From NCBI GenBank assembly GCA_951640195.1, contig OX621169.1:1674001-1738000 (forward strand): a stretch of DNA of 64,000 nucleotides. The letters are read 5' to 3'. A program made the position numbers and the translations under genes. Below the pieces are notes generated by a model that saw only the letters and a list, made by a program, of their open reading frames with translations, was not told the DNA's origin and searched no databases. Origin of the DNA: Porpolomopsis calyptriformis. Lineage: Eukaryota > Basidiomycota > Agaricomycetes > Agaricales > Hygrophoraceae. Numbering within the stretch: position 1 is the stretch's first letter; every line of letters starts with the position of its first letter. Shown here piece after piece: positions 12,451-24,900 of this stretch.

Positions 12451-15400
12451 TTATCGGTGAGCAAGTCGACGAAGTTCTTCCACAACTTCGGACATCGTGG
12501 GACGGTCCTGATGTTCTTGGGCCCACATGCGTTCTATCAGGTCGACAATTTCCGGGCACCACTGCTTTCGCAAGCCAGATACCGATGGTCTTCGAGATAT
12601 AACCCTCGCTTGAGAAAGGATGCGATTGTGATTAAAATAATGACATACCGTTGCCGTTTTGTCCCCACCAAATCATAGATCGCATGTTCATTCATCCCCT
12701 GAGAGTTAACAGACGTGAATATACAAGTAACATCACAAAGAGTCCGGACAAACCTCCCAGGGAAATTTCTGGTTTGGGAGGTGCCATTGAAGCATCTCCC
12801 AATAGACCATAGCACAGGAAAAGACGTCAACCTTGTAGTTGTATTTTGGATGCGGGTGCCAAAGCTCAGGGGCTTGCCAGTTCACAGTTCCTACCAGGCT
12901 CCGTACCATTGACCTTGTCGACTGTTTGACTTTAGCCAGCCCAAAATCAGCTATTTTGGCAGTTCCTTTGGCGGTGATCAAGATATTGGATGATTTGCAG
13001 TCTCGATGAATGACAGATGGTTTACGAAGGTGAAGGTACTCCAGGCCGAGAGCAATGTCTAGCATCATCCCCAACTGCCATGAATCAAGCATTAACGGAT
13101 GTTCACATGACAGAGAAAATAAGCACGCACAACTTTGTGCAATGGCGGAGGAGGAACATTTCGCAAATAGTCGAACAGGTCACCGTTTGAGCAAAGTTCG
13201 CTCACGATCATGACCGGCGTTTCTCGAGTATTCTCAGGTATGCTGACACCAACCTGCAAAGAAGGTAAATGCTTCACACGCCTTCCAATATCAAAGGCAC
13301 TTACGAAACGGACGATATTCGGATGATCGAAACCTCCGAGCAATTTGAGTTCCTTGATGTCCACTACGCTGATTTAACATATGCGATAGAAGGTGAATCA
13401 AGAAAAGCTCACTTTCACTTAGCTGCCCTCGAAATTCGGAGATAGCAATTCTCCTTCCTTTGAACTTTCCAATAAAGACATCTTTAAAACCGCCACTGCC
13501 AATTTTCTCCAGCTTCGTTAACTTGTCTGGAGGTATCTCCCGATCATCTAGGCCCAAACTCTCGAGATCTAATTCGAGTTCTGGCTCAGTCTCCCGACGA
13601 TTCTGCGAGATTGGAGTACTGGGACCCTGTCCGTGGATGTGGTCAGGGCGTAAAAGGACGGGAGTCTTGCTTTTGGTCAGGCTTCGGTTGTGTCCATTTA
13701 CCCGACGCCTGACAGTCGATGGGGGACGCATAGTTCCCGCTGAAGATGGCGAAGAAAAACCACTGGAATTGCGATCGCGCCACTGTAAGAGTGCTTCAGC
13801 AAGTTGCGGCTTCGTGCCCGCCACGTCGAGATCTCGCGTCTCGCAAAGTCTTACGAGGTCGTCGCGACGAAGGCGAATGAGAGTCTTAGCAGTCGCAATG
13901 GTTAGATCAACTGATGTAGAATGTAAGGTTCTGCTTTGAAAAATGCAGCGAAACCACGTACCGCCCTCCATTGGTTCATCGCTCTCCATTGGTCCATCGC
14001 TCCCCATTGTTTCATCGCTCTCCTCGCTATCTTCGGTCACCACTTCCACATCAATGTCACCGTCAGCATCGTCCTCTTCCTCCTGGTCACCTAAATCTTC
14101 TACCTCTTCTTCCCCAACAATCTTTCCGTTCCGCAACTTGCGAGGCTCCGCTGCTACCATCCTTTCTTCGATATCGTCAACTCCTGAATCTTCTTCATCA
14201 CCTTCCCCCTCTTCCTCTTCCCCCTCCTCTTCCTCACCCTGGGCTTCTTCCTCCCCCTCCTCCCCTTCCTCTTCCTCCCCTTCTTCCTCCCCTTCCTCCT
14301 CCTCCCCTTCTTCTTCCTCCTCCTCCTCCTCCTCTTCTCCTTCTTCTTCCTCCTCCTCCTCCTCCTCCTCCCCTTCATCGTCACCATCGCTAGAGGATGC
14401 ATGAGTCTGTACTCGTCGCGGTCTCAAGCGTCGCTTGAGAGGTGTCCGCCGTCCTTGAAATGGAGGAGTTGCTGACGCAGACGATATCAATTCATCAACC
14501 TCCTCCTCATCTTCTTCCTGCAACTCATCTTCCTCTTCCCTGCCTTCATTACCAAGCTTGCCTTTGGCCTTCCTCACAAGGGAAACCTTCTGTGGACACT
14601 CTTCCGAACCCTCTGACTGTCTCCCGCTAGATCGCTGGGTATCCATTTTCCTCTGCTTACTTCTCAGTCTCCTCGGACTAGGGTAAGGGAGTGGTTTTTT
14701 AAAAGAAGATTCGGAATCAGCAAAGTTAGCCGATTGGCTCCGCTCTTCCCGCTCTCGTGTGGTGGGACGAGATGACTTCACAGGTACCGCCTCATCCGTA
14801 AACTCAACCTGCTTCTTTTTGCCCTTGGTTGATGAGGACGACTTGGTTCCTGTCGATATCTTGCGGGTGCGCAGACGAGTGGCGGGAGGCGAAGGCAGCA
14901 ACTTTGCTGAGCTCGAGGGTGTAGAGGACGATTTATTTAAACCATGAACCACCTTTTTCCTGATTGCGTGACGCGCGTTGAGAATGTCGGATGAACAATT
15001 GAACGGCAAAGCACGAATCTTACCTCGAGGTGATGACGCCATTGTCATTATGTCCAGACAGTTTCGTTGCCGTCCTTCTCTCAGACGGAGGACTTCCGGT
15101 GAAGAGGAAGTCCAGAGAAAATGTCCGGCCTTTTAGGGGTTTACCATTCGATCGGCCCAAGTCTGCAGTTGTGGCTCGTCTCCTTAGACCGTTAACGGGA
15201 GGATGCACTGGAAGAATGTCGGTCTCATCATGCCCTACAACGTTGTCATCATCAGAGGAGTACTCAGTGGAGCCGCCTCTGGTTGATGACGGGGGTAACT
15301 CGGTAACATCATCCCGCGCTGCCACAATTGCATCAACAATTTCTTGTTTAGTGAGGGTTTCCGCGTCATCTGATAAGCCAATAGAAGCGTAAAGATTTAC

Positions 15401-16033
15401 CAGCTCGTCTTTACGCAGACGTAAAAGTTGGCGAGGAGCGGCTTCACTAATCAGGTGTTCGAACGCTGCAAAAGTACATTGAGAACGGTGAACTTGGGGG
15501 AAGGAAAAGAACGGACAGGAATCTTCAGCATCCTCCTCCGCGTCAGAAATGTCGGAGAGTGCATATGCACTAGGAGGATCGACATTCATAGAACTTGCCT
15601 CGCCCTCATCACTCGTGTACTGTCGATGCGATGAGGACCTCATCCTTTTCAGTCTACCTGATCCACGCGTCGGGCGACCACCTGAACGGGCGTTTTCGTT
15701 GCTCGCCACGCGTTTTCGTTTAGTGCCGGCCTTGACGGCAACGGTGTGGCTTGGATGGCGCATAAGATTCTTTTGAGCGAAAAATATACGGGAGGGGAGG
15801 CGGCGTAGGTTGGGATGAAGTGGGACAAGGACAGGTCTGAGCCTATTTGCGAATGAGTGTGAAGTTGACGCGTTGGGGGCGTGGGAACTCGGGTCAGAAT
15901 GATGAAGAGGGTCAACTAGAGTAAAACTGCGGTTTCGGGAGGTTGGAGAACCACGAAGCAAGTATTTTCGGCGCGTCAAAGAAGAATTAGCGGATGTTGA
16001 CGAGGTTCGATTAGACGAGCGACGCTGTGCCAT
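12451..16033 (-). CDS. Large protein kinase with two SAP-like motifs and acidic tract
   Basis: One gene of about 1,100 residues; an intron at 15023-14960 (GTAAGATT...CAATCAG) joins two long open frames. In order: a basic Ser/Arg-rich N-terminus with KRKR; a SAP-like motif (about 15427-15314, LLRLRKDELVNLYASIGL); a Ser/Lys-rich stretch; a long Glu tract (14372-14186); a second, clearer SAP motif (13881-13780, LIRLRRDDLVRLCETRDLDV); and a kinase domain. The kinase resembles the tyrosine-kinase-like group. It has GSGGFKDVFIGKFKG (glycine loop), HRDCKSSNILI, IADFGLAKV and WQAPELW, and ends ...RPTMSEVVEELRRLAHR. The beta-3 VAIK lysine is absent: the sequence reads IAISEF. SAP motifs usually bind AT-rich DNA or nuclear matrix, so a nuclear or chromatin location is inferred. 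Target unknown. Confidence 0.85.
14186..14372. repeat. GAG/GAA triplet tract encoding poly-glutamate
   Basis: An imperfect TTC/CTC/CCT-rich run on the plus strand, which on the minus strand encodes an almost uninterrupted Glu (with some Gly) tract inside the kinase. Such tracts change length by slippage. Confidence 0.9.
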
Positions 16034-16355
16034 ATCGAAGTGTTGGCCGGGCGGTCAAGACCGAGGTAATGCTTGGAGCCAGGATGGCAGAAGCAGTAGA
16101 TAACTAATAAGGTATGGCCAAGCAGAATGGAAAGCAAGATTTGCACCAGCTGCCGTCGTCGCAGCCAGTGTGCTGGTCGCTGTAAGACAGATTGGTCGTT
16201 TTGAACTTGGGCGGTTTGTTTGGTCAATGATGAATACAAAGCCTCACAAACATATACAAATCGGCTAATCAATGATTGCCTTTTTGAGCATGTCACAGTC
16301 GCGTAGTAGTCACATGTAGTGCACCCGTGACAGAACTCTTCGCCGACGCGCCCTA
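16034..16355. promoter_or_regulatory. Divergent promoter region, kinase / CTF18
   Basis: About 320 bp between divergent start codons. An MCB-like GACGCGCC lies near 16341, close to the CTF18 start. No other clear motif or exon was found. Confidence 0.4.
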
Positions 16356-19300
16356 ATGTCCTTCACAGCAAATAGCTCAGCATGTTTCTCACCTTCAGTT
16401 TCCGTAACCCCGGATTCTTCAAACGAAGGGTCAAGTTCATTTATACCAAATGGGCTTCTTGGTGTTGTGCCCTGTAATTTGCATCCCAAACTCAGGGAGG
16501 TTAAACAACGACCGACTGAGGTCGAAAATAGCTACGGTAAGTTGCACTTTGGGGGTGACAATGAATTTTTTGTAAATTTCGTTTGCAAAGACGTGAAAGC
16601 GTCAGTAATGGGAAACCCCAGTTCTGGTAGGTCGAATCATCTTATTTGCAATGGGACTTAACATAGGTTTGCTTCTAGCGTTAAATTCTACGGGTCATCC
16701 ACCAGATAGTGGTCTTTTTCATCTTGAATACCAAGGTGAACATAATCATCCTGTTGGATATCACACATCAAACTTTGATGTTGAGCAGAAAGTAATCTTC
16801 AACGTACAACTATGCTTATGGACCTCGACTTCGGAAAAGACTCTCTTGTCAACGACGGAGATCGTTCAAGGACACTCCTCCCGACTAAATCTCATCATAT
16901 GTTTATCCGTGCAACGACGTTCAATGGTAGATCATTCTATATCAAACGCAAATCCAGAGTTCAACAGCCAAAGAAAAGCGTGAGGTAAAGCAATTTGCGA
17001 CGCGGGTTGTATTCATCTTGCCACTACAGGATGCAAGCATTTCTGGACAACGTATCTGTGGTCTTCTTGAAGTGCCGATCCATCGACTGATGGATAACTT
17101 GTCTGCCGCCACAGCCGCATCACTGGAGCGGAAGTATGGCACCCACATCTTTTTGATCGTCGTTGGTTTGACTCCCTTCCAGCATCCCTCATCAAGGCTT
17201 TGGTGGTACAGTTAACAATTCAGCAACAGAGGAAACACTCTGGGTTGATAAATATCGCCCTGAACGCTTCATCGAGCTAGTCGGAAACGAGAGAGTAGCA
17301 CGAGAAACAATGGCTTGGGTCAAGCAATGGGATTGGTGTGTTTTTGGCAACAAAAAGAGCAGGAAGCGACCCAGAGAAGGGGACGAAAATTTCAACACCG
17401 ACGATTTATATTGCCGACCACAACAAAAGGTACGCCGCAAACTCCCGAAATGTGGTTTGGTACGAATTCCTGTCCTCCCAGATTCTGCTACTTTCTGGTC
17501 CCCCAGGGCTTGGGAAAACAACACTTAGCCATGTGATAGCTCGACAGGCTGGTTATGAAGTTATGGAGATAAATGCCAGGTTTGGAGGCTGTCTTATTTT
17601 GATGTTTTTGCTCAACGTTTGGACCTAGTGATGCACGCTCAGCCCAAGTTGTAGATGATCGAATACGACCAGCTTTGGAGTCTGGCGCAACGGTTGGAGG
17701 ATCAAAACCTGTCTTAGTCGTCATAGACGAGATTGATGGAGCCACCGGAGGTGGAGATGGCGTTTGTATTTCGTCACATTAAGCTGGGTGGGGTTCCTGA
17801 CCTTCTTCTGGTAGTCAAGCGGTTTCATTCAAAGACTGGTTCACCTCACGCAGAACAAGCAAACAGGGAAAGGTACGCTCTCAGAATAGTAACGAATGGC
17901 AGAGTTTACCATGACTCCCAGCACGCCCTGGGCGAAAACGCGACCCTAAGGAAAACCGACCTATTCTTCGACCTATTATTTGTATCTGCAATGATCCCAA
18001 TGCTGCGTCTTTGGTCAAGCTTCGTTCTTGTGCATACCAAGTACGTTTCACAAGGCCGGCAGATATCCATGCCGTGAAGCGTTTGAGGGAAATCTGCGAA
18101 GTCGAAGGACTCAAGGCCGACACAAGAGGGTTGTCAACGCTCGTTGGAGTTTCCAAAGGCGACCTTAGAGGTTGCCTCAACACTCTTCAGGTAAGGCTTC
18201 TCGACAAATTTATATGAGACCTTGTGTGATCCCTTCTGGCCAGTTCATTAAATCGAGGAATGAAGAGGTCACGGAAAGTGTGATTCGCGGGGCCACAGTT
18301 GGGATGAAAGAAGCCGATACTTCCATCGCATCCGTTTTAAATAATTTATTCTCACCGATGACACGAAAGCGGGTGAATGAGCTTGGTATGGGTGAGGAGG
18401 AAGAATCGAAGTATGTGGGACGACTCAGTCGAGAGGTGGAAGGGTGTGGTAAAGAAGAGAGTATTGCGTTGGGTCAGTCGCACGCTGCGTCTGACAATTA
18501 ATTTCATATAACGCGTCTCAATGCAGGGTGCTTTGCGCATTATGCTACTTGCCGCCGCCACGATGCCAACTTTTCCCGATACCGGAAAGCCAACGAATGG
18601 CTTTTGTCGTATGACATCCTTTCCAATGCGATGTACTCGATGGGGGACTTTTCCCTTAATTCATATCTTCCTTATTTGCTGGCTTCTTTCTATCCACTTT
18701 TCCAAGAACGAGGGGGAGAACGCGTAGAAAGAAACCAAACAGATTGGGATGTACGTGGATGTCTGGGTTCCCACTTCCAACGTACTAACATCTCTCTTTG
18801 AGCATAGAATGTCCAAAGGACGCGGTGTAATGAAGAAATCCACAAATCACTCTCCCGGTGTACCCTCGGTCTCACTCACGGGAACTACATACATCTCGTC
18901 AGTAGTCCAATTTTTCAACTGGAATTCGCGCCATACATCAACCGAATCATCTCTCCTCCTCTTCGTCCGGTAAGCAAAGGATCCTTGATTTATTCATTTC
19001 ACTAAGTGCTCGATCCACATCACAGGTAAACAGTCAAATCATCAAACCAAATGAACGATCATTGCTCTCGCGACTTGTAGCCATCATGGCATCATTAGAG
19101 CTTCGATTTGTGCGAGAGAGGTCCGAAGAAGGCCAATTGTCCTACGCACTAGAACCGTAAGTACACACTCAGTTATGCGTGAAGATCAGGCTCATATCAT
19201 ACCACCAAGGCCAATTGATGTTTTTGTAACGTATGACGGTAAACGCGCTTCTGATATTGTCGCGTCTAGATACGCCGTAAGACATCTAGTAGCGACCGAA

Positions 19301-19794
19301 GTAAGTATCTCTCTGGAACTTATAAATTACATTCTAAACTTTCCACTCCAGATTGACGCTCTGCTTATAGAACGACAAGCTGATGCGGTAGAAAAGGAAA
19401 AATCGAGCAGGTTTGAGTCACTCCTAGAGCCTTACGCCATGATTCCAGTTCTTTAACTTTCGAGCCTAGGTCCAAAGCAAACCGAGCCCAATTTCCGGAA
19501 GACGCAGAAAAGCCTGCTTCATCGAGTGAATGTCATGTGGCCAAAAGATCTCGCACAAACAAGATCGACATTGCTGATAAAGTAAGTTCTGTTTGGGACG
19601 CCCAGTCTGTTATTTTTACATTTCGCTAGCCTCCGACGGATTTCTTTGGACGACCGGTCACTACCTCGTCGCTCGGGACCACGAAGATTGCAGTACGCAG
19701 AAATATCGAGAAGAAATATCGGGTAACATATCGGTTTGTCGAAGGAAATTCAGCTGCGGTGCGCAAGCCAGTGAAAGTTGGGGCGTTATTGTAA
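16356..19794 (+). CDS. CTF18: CTF18, subunit of the alternative RFC clamp loader
   Basis: The AAA+ large subunit of the Ctf18-RFC complex, which loads PCNA and supports sister-chromatid cohesion. The diagnostic stretch [19 protein letters not shown] is followed by [13 protein letters not shown]. Walker A is GPPGLGKTT (near 17500) and Walker B is VVIDEIDG (near 17720). Further exons give [36 protein letters not shown] and [19 protein letters not shown]. The C-terminus [15 protein letters not shown], ending at 19794, fits the end of the family. More than ten introns are needed, and all those checked have GT-AG ends. The N-terminal exons are less certain. The start at 16356 gives a frame that can be followed through three introns to the conserved FYIKRK segment. 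Confidence 0.9.
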
Positions 19795-20002
19795 TGTAGC
19801 TTGTTATTCATGCCAATTAATTTCCTCGCATATTCTAGGTCAGTGTAATGATTCCATATCACTGCCTTTCAGGATCTTGTAGGAGGTTCTGTGAGATAAT
19901 GCGATCATCAAACTTCACGAGTGGAGTGCAGACGGAAGTCGTACTATGCTGTCAAGTGTTGAAAATAATATTTATATTATAGAACCATATAGTTTCTATG
20001 CA

Positions 20003-21193
20003 CTAATAAGAGACGCTTAAGTCCTGGGCAACTTGATGTTCGAAGAGCCTGTCTACAAATTCCAGCTCCAGCCGCTCTCTGCCTTCAGCACTCCCCCAGA
20101 TCTCTTGTCTTGACAGATCAAAAGCACCATCGCCAAACGCATCCTCGTTGTCCCAAGTCGGCTCCCCCGCACCTTTCATATGTTTCAGGACCCCTTGCAG
20201 GAAGTGATCGCGGAAGAGCTCATCAAGCGGGCGGATTGTCGGGTCCACGATATGATCGAGCTGGAGAATTAAACCATGCACATGGTCTAAGCCATTGATG
20301 AAGGCAGTGATACGATAATTGTCCTAAAGATTTGGGAATCGAAATAGGGCTGCAGACGGGACAGCGAAAATAAGGGCACTCACGTCAGGGTTGACACCGA
20401 ATTCATAATTATCCCACATATCATGCAGGTCACTTTGTAACATGAACACATTTTGCACAGAGTCTATTTTTGAATAACCACCAACAGCTGATGCGGGTGC
20501 ATTATCAGTGATGAGGCGATGGTACTGTTTTCGAACCCACTGGAGAGACAAAGAACATTAGTCCGAGACTGCGCCACTGATTAAGCTCACTTCATCAACA
20601 TGGGCGGGAGGAAATATGTGGGCTGCCCTCAGCGGAGTCCATGTGGCAAATCTGCGACCTGTGATCAAACATTTCCCATCCCTCTCCCGCGCGCGGTTGC
20701 GGTAGTGGTCCAACTGGAATTGGGTTCTTAGGTATCATTCTATAGGTCGGTGGCAGGGGGCTCACCCGAGCTGGTGTGTGCGGATGGGTGGGTTGGCGTG
20801 TACGGGCTCTTTCTGGGGTTAGAGTAACTTGCAAAGGGCCCCCGTCTGAAGCAAAGTGAATACGCATGGGTGATAAAACCGAGGCGGGGGGTGTTTTCCT
20901 TGCCGAAGTAGGATGTAGTCCCCTGGAAGCACTATCTCAGACCCAAGAGGCTTCTGCGCTCCGTGACGGTCTGCACTGGTTTCATCCAAATCGAAAATCG
21001 CCCACTGATGCTCCGTCTGGATTAGAGAATTCAACCACGTCGAAAAGGTGCCCCAAGAGATTGAGCCGTATTGCCAGAAACCTGAAGCCCGTGAGCAGGA
21101 TCCGACGTTTGGAAATATGGTCGGAGTCTAACCTGCGAGCACGTTCCCATCGTAATCGTGCAGAAAAATGTTGCGTGCCCGTAGGAGGGGCAT
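20003..21193 (-). CDS. HNH-endonuclease-domain protein, mushroom type
   Basis: The start MPLLRARNIFLHDYDGNVLAG is followed by an intron, then an exon with LGSEIVLPGDYILLRQGKH. An HNH region comes next: CLITGRRFATWTPLRAAHIF holds the first His, and the exon with SVQNVFMLQSDLHDMWDNYE supplies the Asn and second His. The C-terminal exon contains NYRITAFINGLDHVHGLILQ. The H-N-H residues are all present, so a nuclease fold (HNH_2 type) is likely. This family seems expanded in Agaricomycetes, but its role is not known to me. About 300 residues. It lies tail-to-tail with CTF18 and downstream of the DNMT1-like gene. Confidence 0.8.
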
Positions 21194-21244
21194 CAAAGAA
21201 TGGATCCAATTTACGATTGAAATAAGCGGAACAGCTTGCAGATG

Positions 21245-21697
21245 AATTATTGTCTATTTCAGGAAATAGGCAAGTTTGCTAAGCTCGAAAAATGCGCAAA
21301 AAAAAGGTTGAAGTTCCGAAAGGCCATATCTCCCCAAATACATGCTGGAATTTCACAAAAAAAGTAGCATTGAATACCGACGATATATCAGTATAATCGT
21401 ACAATAGACCGAAGTTAAAGCAATTGATCTTTGCGCTGCTATTGCAGGAGCATCATTTTGGGCGTCTCGGAGCCCTAATCTGACCCTTAAATATCAATAT
21501 CTGTTCCGCCAAGCCATTGAATGCATTTCTTCCCTTCGGTCTGTTGTAAAATTATACCGACGACCTCTCGGTGCTCAGTGATGCATTTTCTGTGAAATTC
21601 GAGGCTATATTCAGGGAGATATAGCCTTTCGGAGCTTTAATACAAATTTTTGCACATTTTTTGAGCTCAGCAAACTTTCCTGAAATAGACAATAATT
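21245..21697. repeat. Foldback element, ~165-bp imperfect inverted arms
   Basis: The left arm is 21245-21414 and the right arm 21534-21697, separated by a ~119-bp loop. Outer ends match as AATTATTGTCTATTTCAGG against its complement. Inner ends match over ATAMCCGAAG-like sequence (AGACCGAAG / CTTCGGTCT). The arms differ by scattered substitutions and a 6-bp indel. An 8-mer GATGAATT occurs at 21241-21248 and again at 21707-21714, which could be a target-site duplication. No transposase is encoded. It looks like a MITE or a decayed palindromic element, in the 3' gap between the HNH and DNMT1-like genes. Confidence 0.8.
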
Positions 21698-21966
21698 GGT
21701 GCACGTGATGAATTCCTGGAACATACTTCAAGGCAGTCGGGGACATCTTTGCAAATTTCGGGCTATTCTATCATGTTGTACTGTACTTTGCGTAACCCAC
21801 CCTTAGATCTCACAGAAGTTTAACACAGAATGAATCCGCCCATAAGACCGGAGCGAAAGTTTATACAGTCTAAAAGATTGCATGTAAGACGGGTGCTCTA
21901 TGCCAGTGAAATGAGACCCAATGGTGAGGCAGATTACCACGAGCACATGCCTGTTAAATCTCTGAA

Positions 21967-24900
21967 CTACCTGCCCGCTCTTCTTTCACCCACATCTTCA
22001 GCAGGGTCTCCCCAAGCGACTTTCCCAGTGCGAGAGACAATGGGACAGGTACAGCATTTCCTATTTGCCGATGTTGCTGTCATGCGTATGAGAAGTAGCA
22101 CCCAATTAGGTTTAACAAAGGACAAACATCTTGGACAACCAAACTGGGCTTCTTGTTAACGGACACGAATTTGTAGTGGTCCGGAAATCCTTGTGCGCGT
22201 GCACATTCCCGAACTGTCAAGATCCGCTTTTGCTATATGAATGCACAATCAAGCTTCAAACGGGGTGTAAGTCGGAAATATTCGCACGGAAGGATGCAGA
22301 AGTCGGCTGGCTTTTGCGTTCGGTGAAACAGTTGTCAATGCCGTCCGGAAGAAGCCATGTCCATCGATTCTTCCGTAGAGCACTACCCAAAAGAATGGTG
22401 TTCTGGCCGATGAGTGTTGAGCAAAGATTCTCGTACCTTCATTCTTACGAATGATCCGTTTCCCGTCAAACCTTCTAGGTCGCAATTTAAGTGGGAGGTC
22501 TGTATGGACATGCACTAAGTCATCCATGCCGAGTGCTGATTGTTGAGGGGGCAAACACATACTGGTGTGGTCCGCGTTCGGGTCTAAAGGAATATTCCAC
22601 GCACTATTCTCCGAGGTCAATAATATTTGGGACTGGAATATGAGGAGAGGCATCACCGCTCAACAACAGCTGCTGCAAATTTTCGGGTATAATGGTATTG
22701 CACGTCATGCCCGACCTCTCTTCGCATCCACATCTGATATCTGTTTTGCGGCGGGCAAGCGTATGGCGTGGATGATTCGTAGCCAGGATAGGTCTTATAT
22801 GTGTACTCTCCCGAGTAGACAGCTTCAAAAGCAGGAATTCCATGTTCTCGAGTGCGATGAGCCACGTCTGCTTTGTCAGCGGCGGTAGCGGGACAAATCT
22901 GGTGTGGATTTTTCCTGCTCGGGGACGGATCAGAGACGAATACAGCTCGCCAAAAACTACCAACCAACCAATCAAAAGCCGGCTACGACATGGCCTGTCA
23001 GCAGGAAAATTGCATTGAACTTAGTGACTCACAAGGTCGTTTATTGCATCGTTAACAGTGACGGGCTTGAGGGGAGCAATCTGATGGCAGGTATCTGAAT
23101 TCTTCGACCGTGTCACAGGGGGTAAAACATTGCCAGTCGGGAGCTGGTAGAAGAATGATCCTTTGAAGGAGTGTGTTGGTAATGGAAAGCCAGGAAGTAG
23201 TGCTCCACGCCTTGCGCCCCAAAATATGACACGTTTCCGTCCCTGGGGGGCCCCATATTGGCCAGCCTCTAAAACTTTGGACCTGACTTGGTATCTAGAG
23301 GACCAAGCAGTTAGGAAAGTCAGTGGGGTGAAAAGACGGATACATGCCCCAGTCCGATGAGGGTGCGCTCGATGAATTTAACGACACCCATCTTGATCCC
23401 GTCGACTATTGTGCGTTCGACTTGACGGCCATTGAGAGGAAATTGCAGGAGACCAGTTACATTTTCTAGCTGAAAATATGACGGCCGGTAGAACTCGACA
23501 TAGGATAGCATGTTACAGACAAGGGTGCTCCTACTTAAGTTAGCATTATACAATCTTAGCGAATTTAGTACACACCGGACATCGTTTGCTTTCTGCACAG
23601 GTAATCAGTAATATGGAACGTTCAGAACATCAAATCCTCACTTTCCATCGATTGGCCCCGCTGAAACTCTGACAAGGAGGACCTGTTTAGAGGCCGTCAA
23701 AACCATTAAATTTGAACCAATGCAACGGACAAACACGGACCACCATATATGAAGTCGATTTCTCCCGGTTCAGGCATTGCCTCCAACCGAGTTCTTCCAT
23801 TATGGAGACTGGTCAAAGGAGGTGGATTTTTGCCTTCATAGCAGTCGATTGCGTGCTGTAATAATAGATTCGTGCATTGGTTGAAAACCTTCGTTTGAGG
23901 GTGATTCAACCTGAACCATAATTCAGTGTGGGTCTTCCGGGAGGGAGCCAACACTTACGCATAGGTTTTCGCCGCACTGGGGGAGAACTCAATGGCAATT
24001 TTGGTCTCGACAAACCCTGACATGTCAAGCCCTGTACCTAAACCACCAGCACCTGGGAGCAATGGTTATTCCGAATGTGTGTGGATTTCAAACTACAAAC
24101 CACTAAATAGTTCAAGGCCACGCAATGGCTTGTGTCGGGCCAGAAGTTGTTCATTGGTCCGTAATGTGTTAATTCGATCAGTAAGACATGTCTTGCATTG
24201 AAGGAAATTGCTGGGGTCAAGCGGACACAACTCTTTCGGTGACGTTGCCAATTGGTTGGCATAATAATGGTCGTCGTATCGCACCCATTCATTGATAGCT
24301 TCTGTATTTGTCAGGTGGGAAACATAACATAAGCCATCAATCTCATCGGGGGCGATTATGACAGACTGGGAGGTCTTGACTAAACGGCGCTGGGAATAGG
24401 ATGTAAGGATGTAAGACCGAAAACATGCACCCATGCACTTCGTACCTCATCAGAAATCCCGCGGAAGTGTGCATTGGTCTTGCGGATATCATCATACCAT
24501 CCAAAATGTACAACTGATATTTGAACCGGCTTCTTCATGGCCCTGATCTTGATAATTTGTGCGATTTCATACCGTCCGTCGTGCAAATCGGGCTTAATGT
24601 AAACAAAATCGCCTACGTGGTACTTCTGGCCGAAATGAGAGAAACCGCCTCCAGGAAGAGGCCTCAGCTGCGCATTTAGCTCCTGTTGAGCGTTCCGTCC
24701 GCAGGGGACGCAAGGTGCACCCTCAGGGCAAGAAGCTAAGGCCAAAGCAGCGTCACTGCTACTGGGAAGATCAGTAAAGGATGATTCGTCTTCGTTCCAC
24801 ATGAGACTGAGGTGAAGAATTTACTACAAGCACAAAAGGAAAGCTTGGAATTCCTTACGCGCAATGAAAATTATTTTCCTGATCATCCTCAGGAGGTTCT

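Noticed and set aside
13943..14404. Ser/Pro-rich plus-strand frames of 140-153 codons
   Set aside because: They are the complement of the poly-Glu tract in the kinase.
18511..18516. Single ACGCGT in a CTF18 intron as a cell-cycle box
   Set aside because: One copy is expected by chance at this length; there is no cluster.
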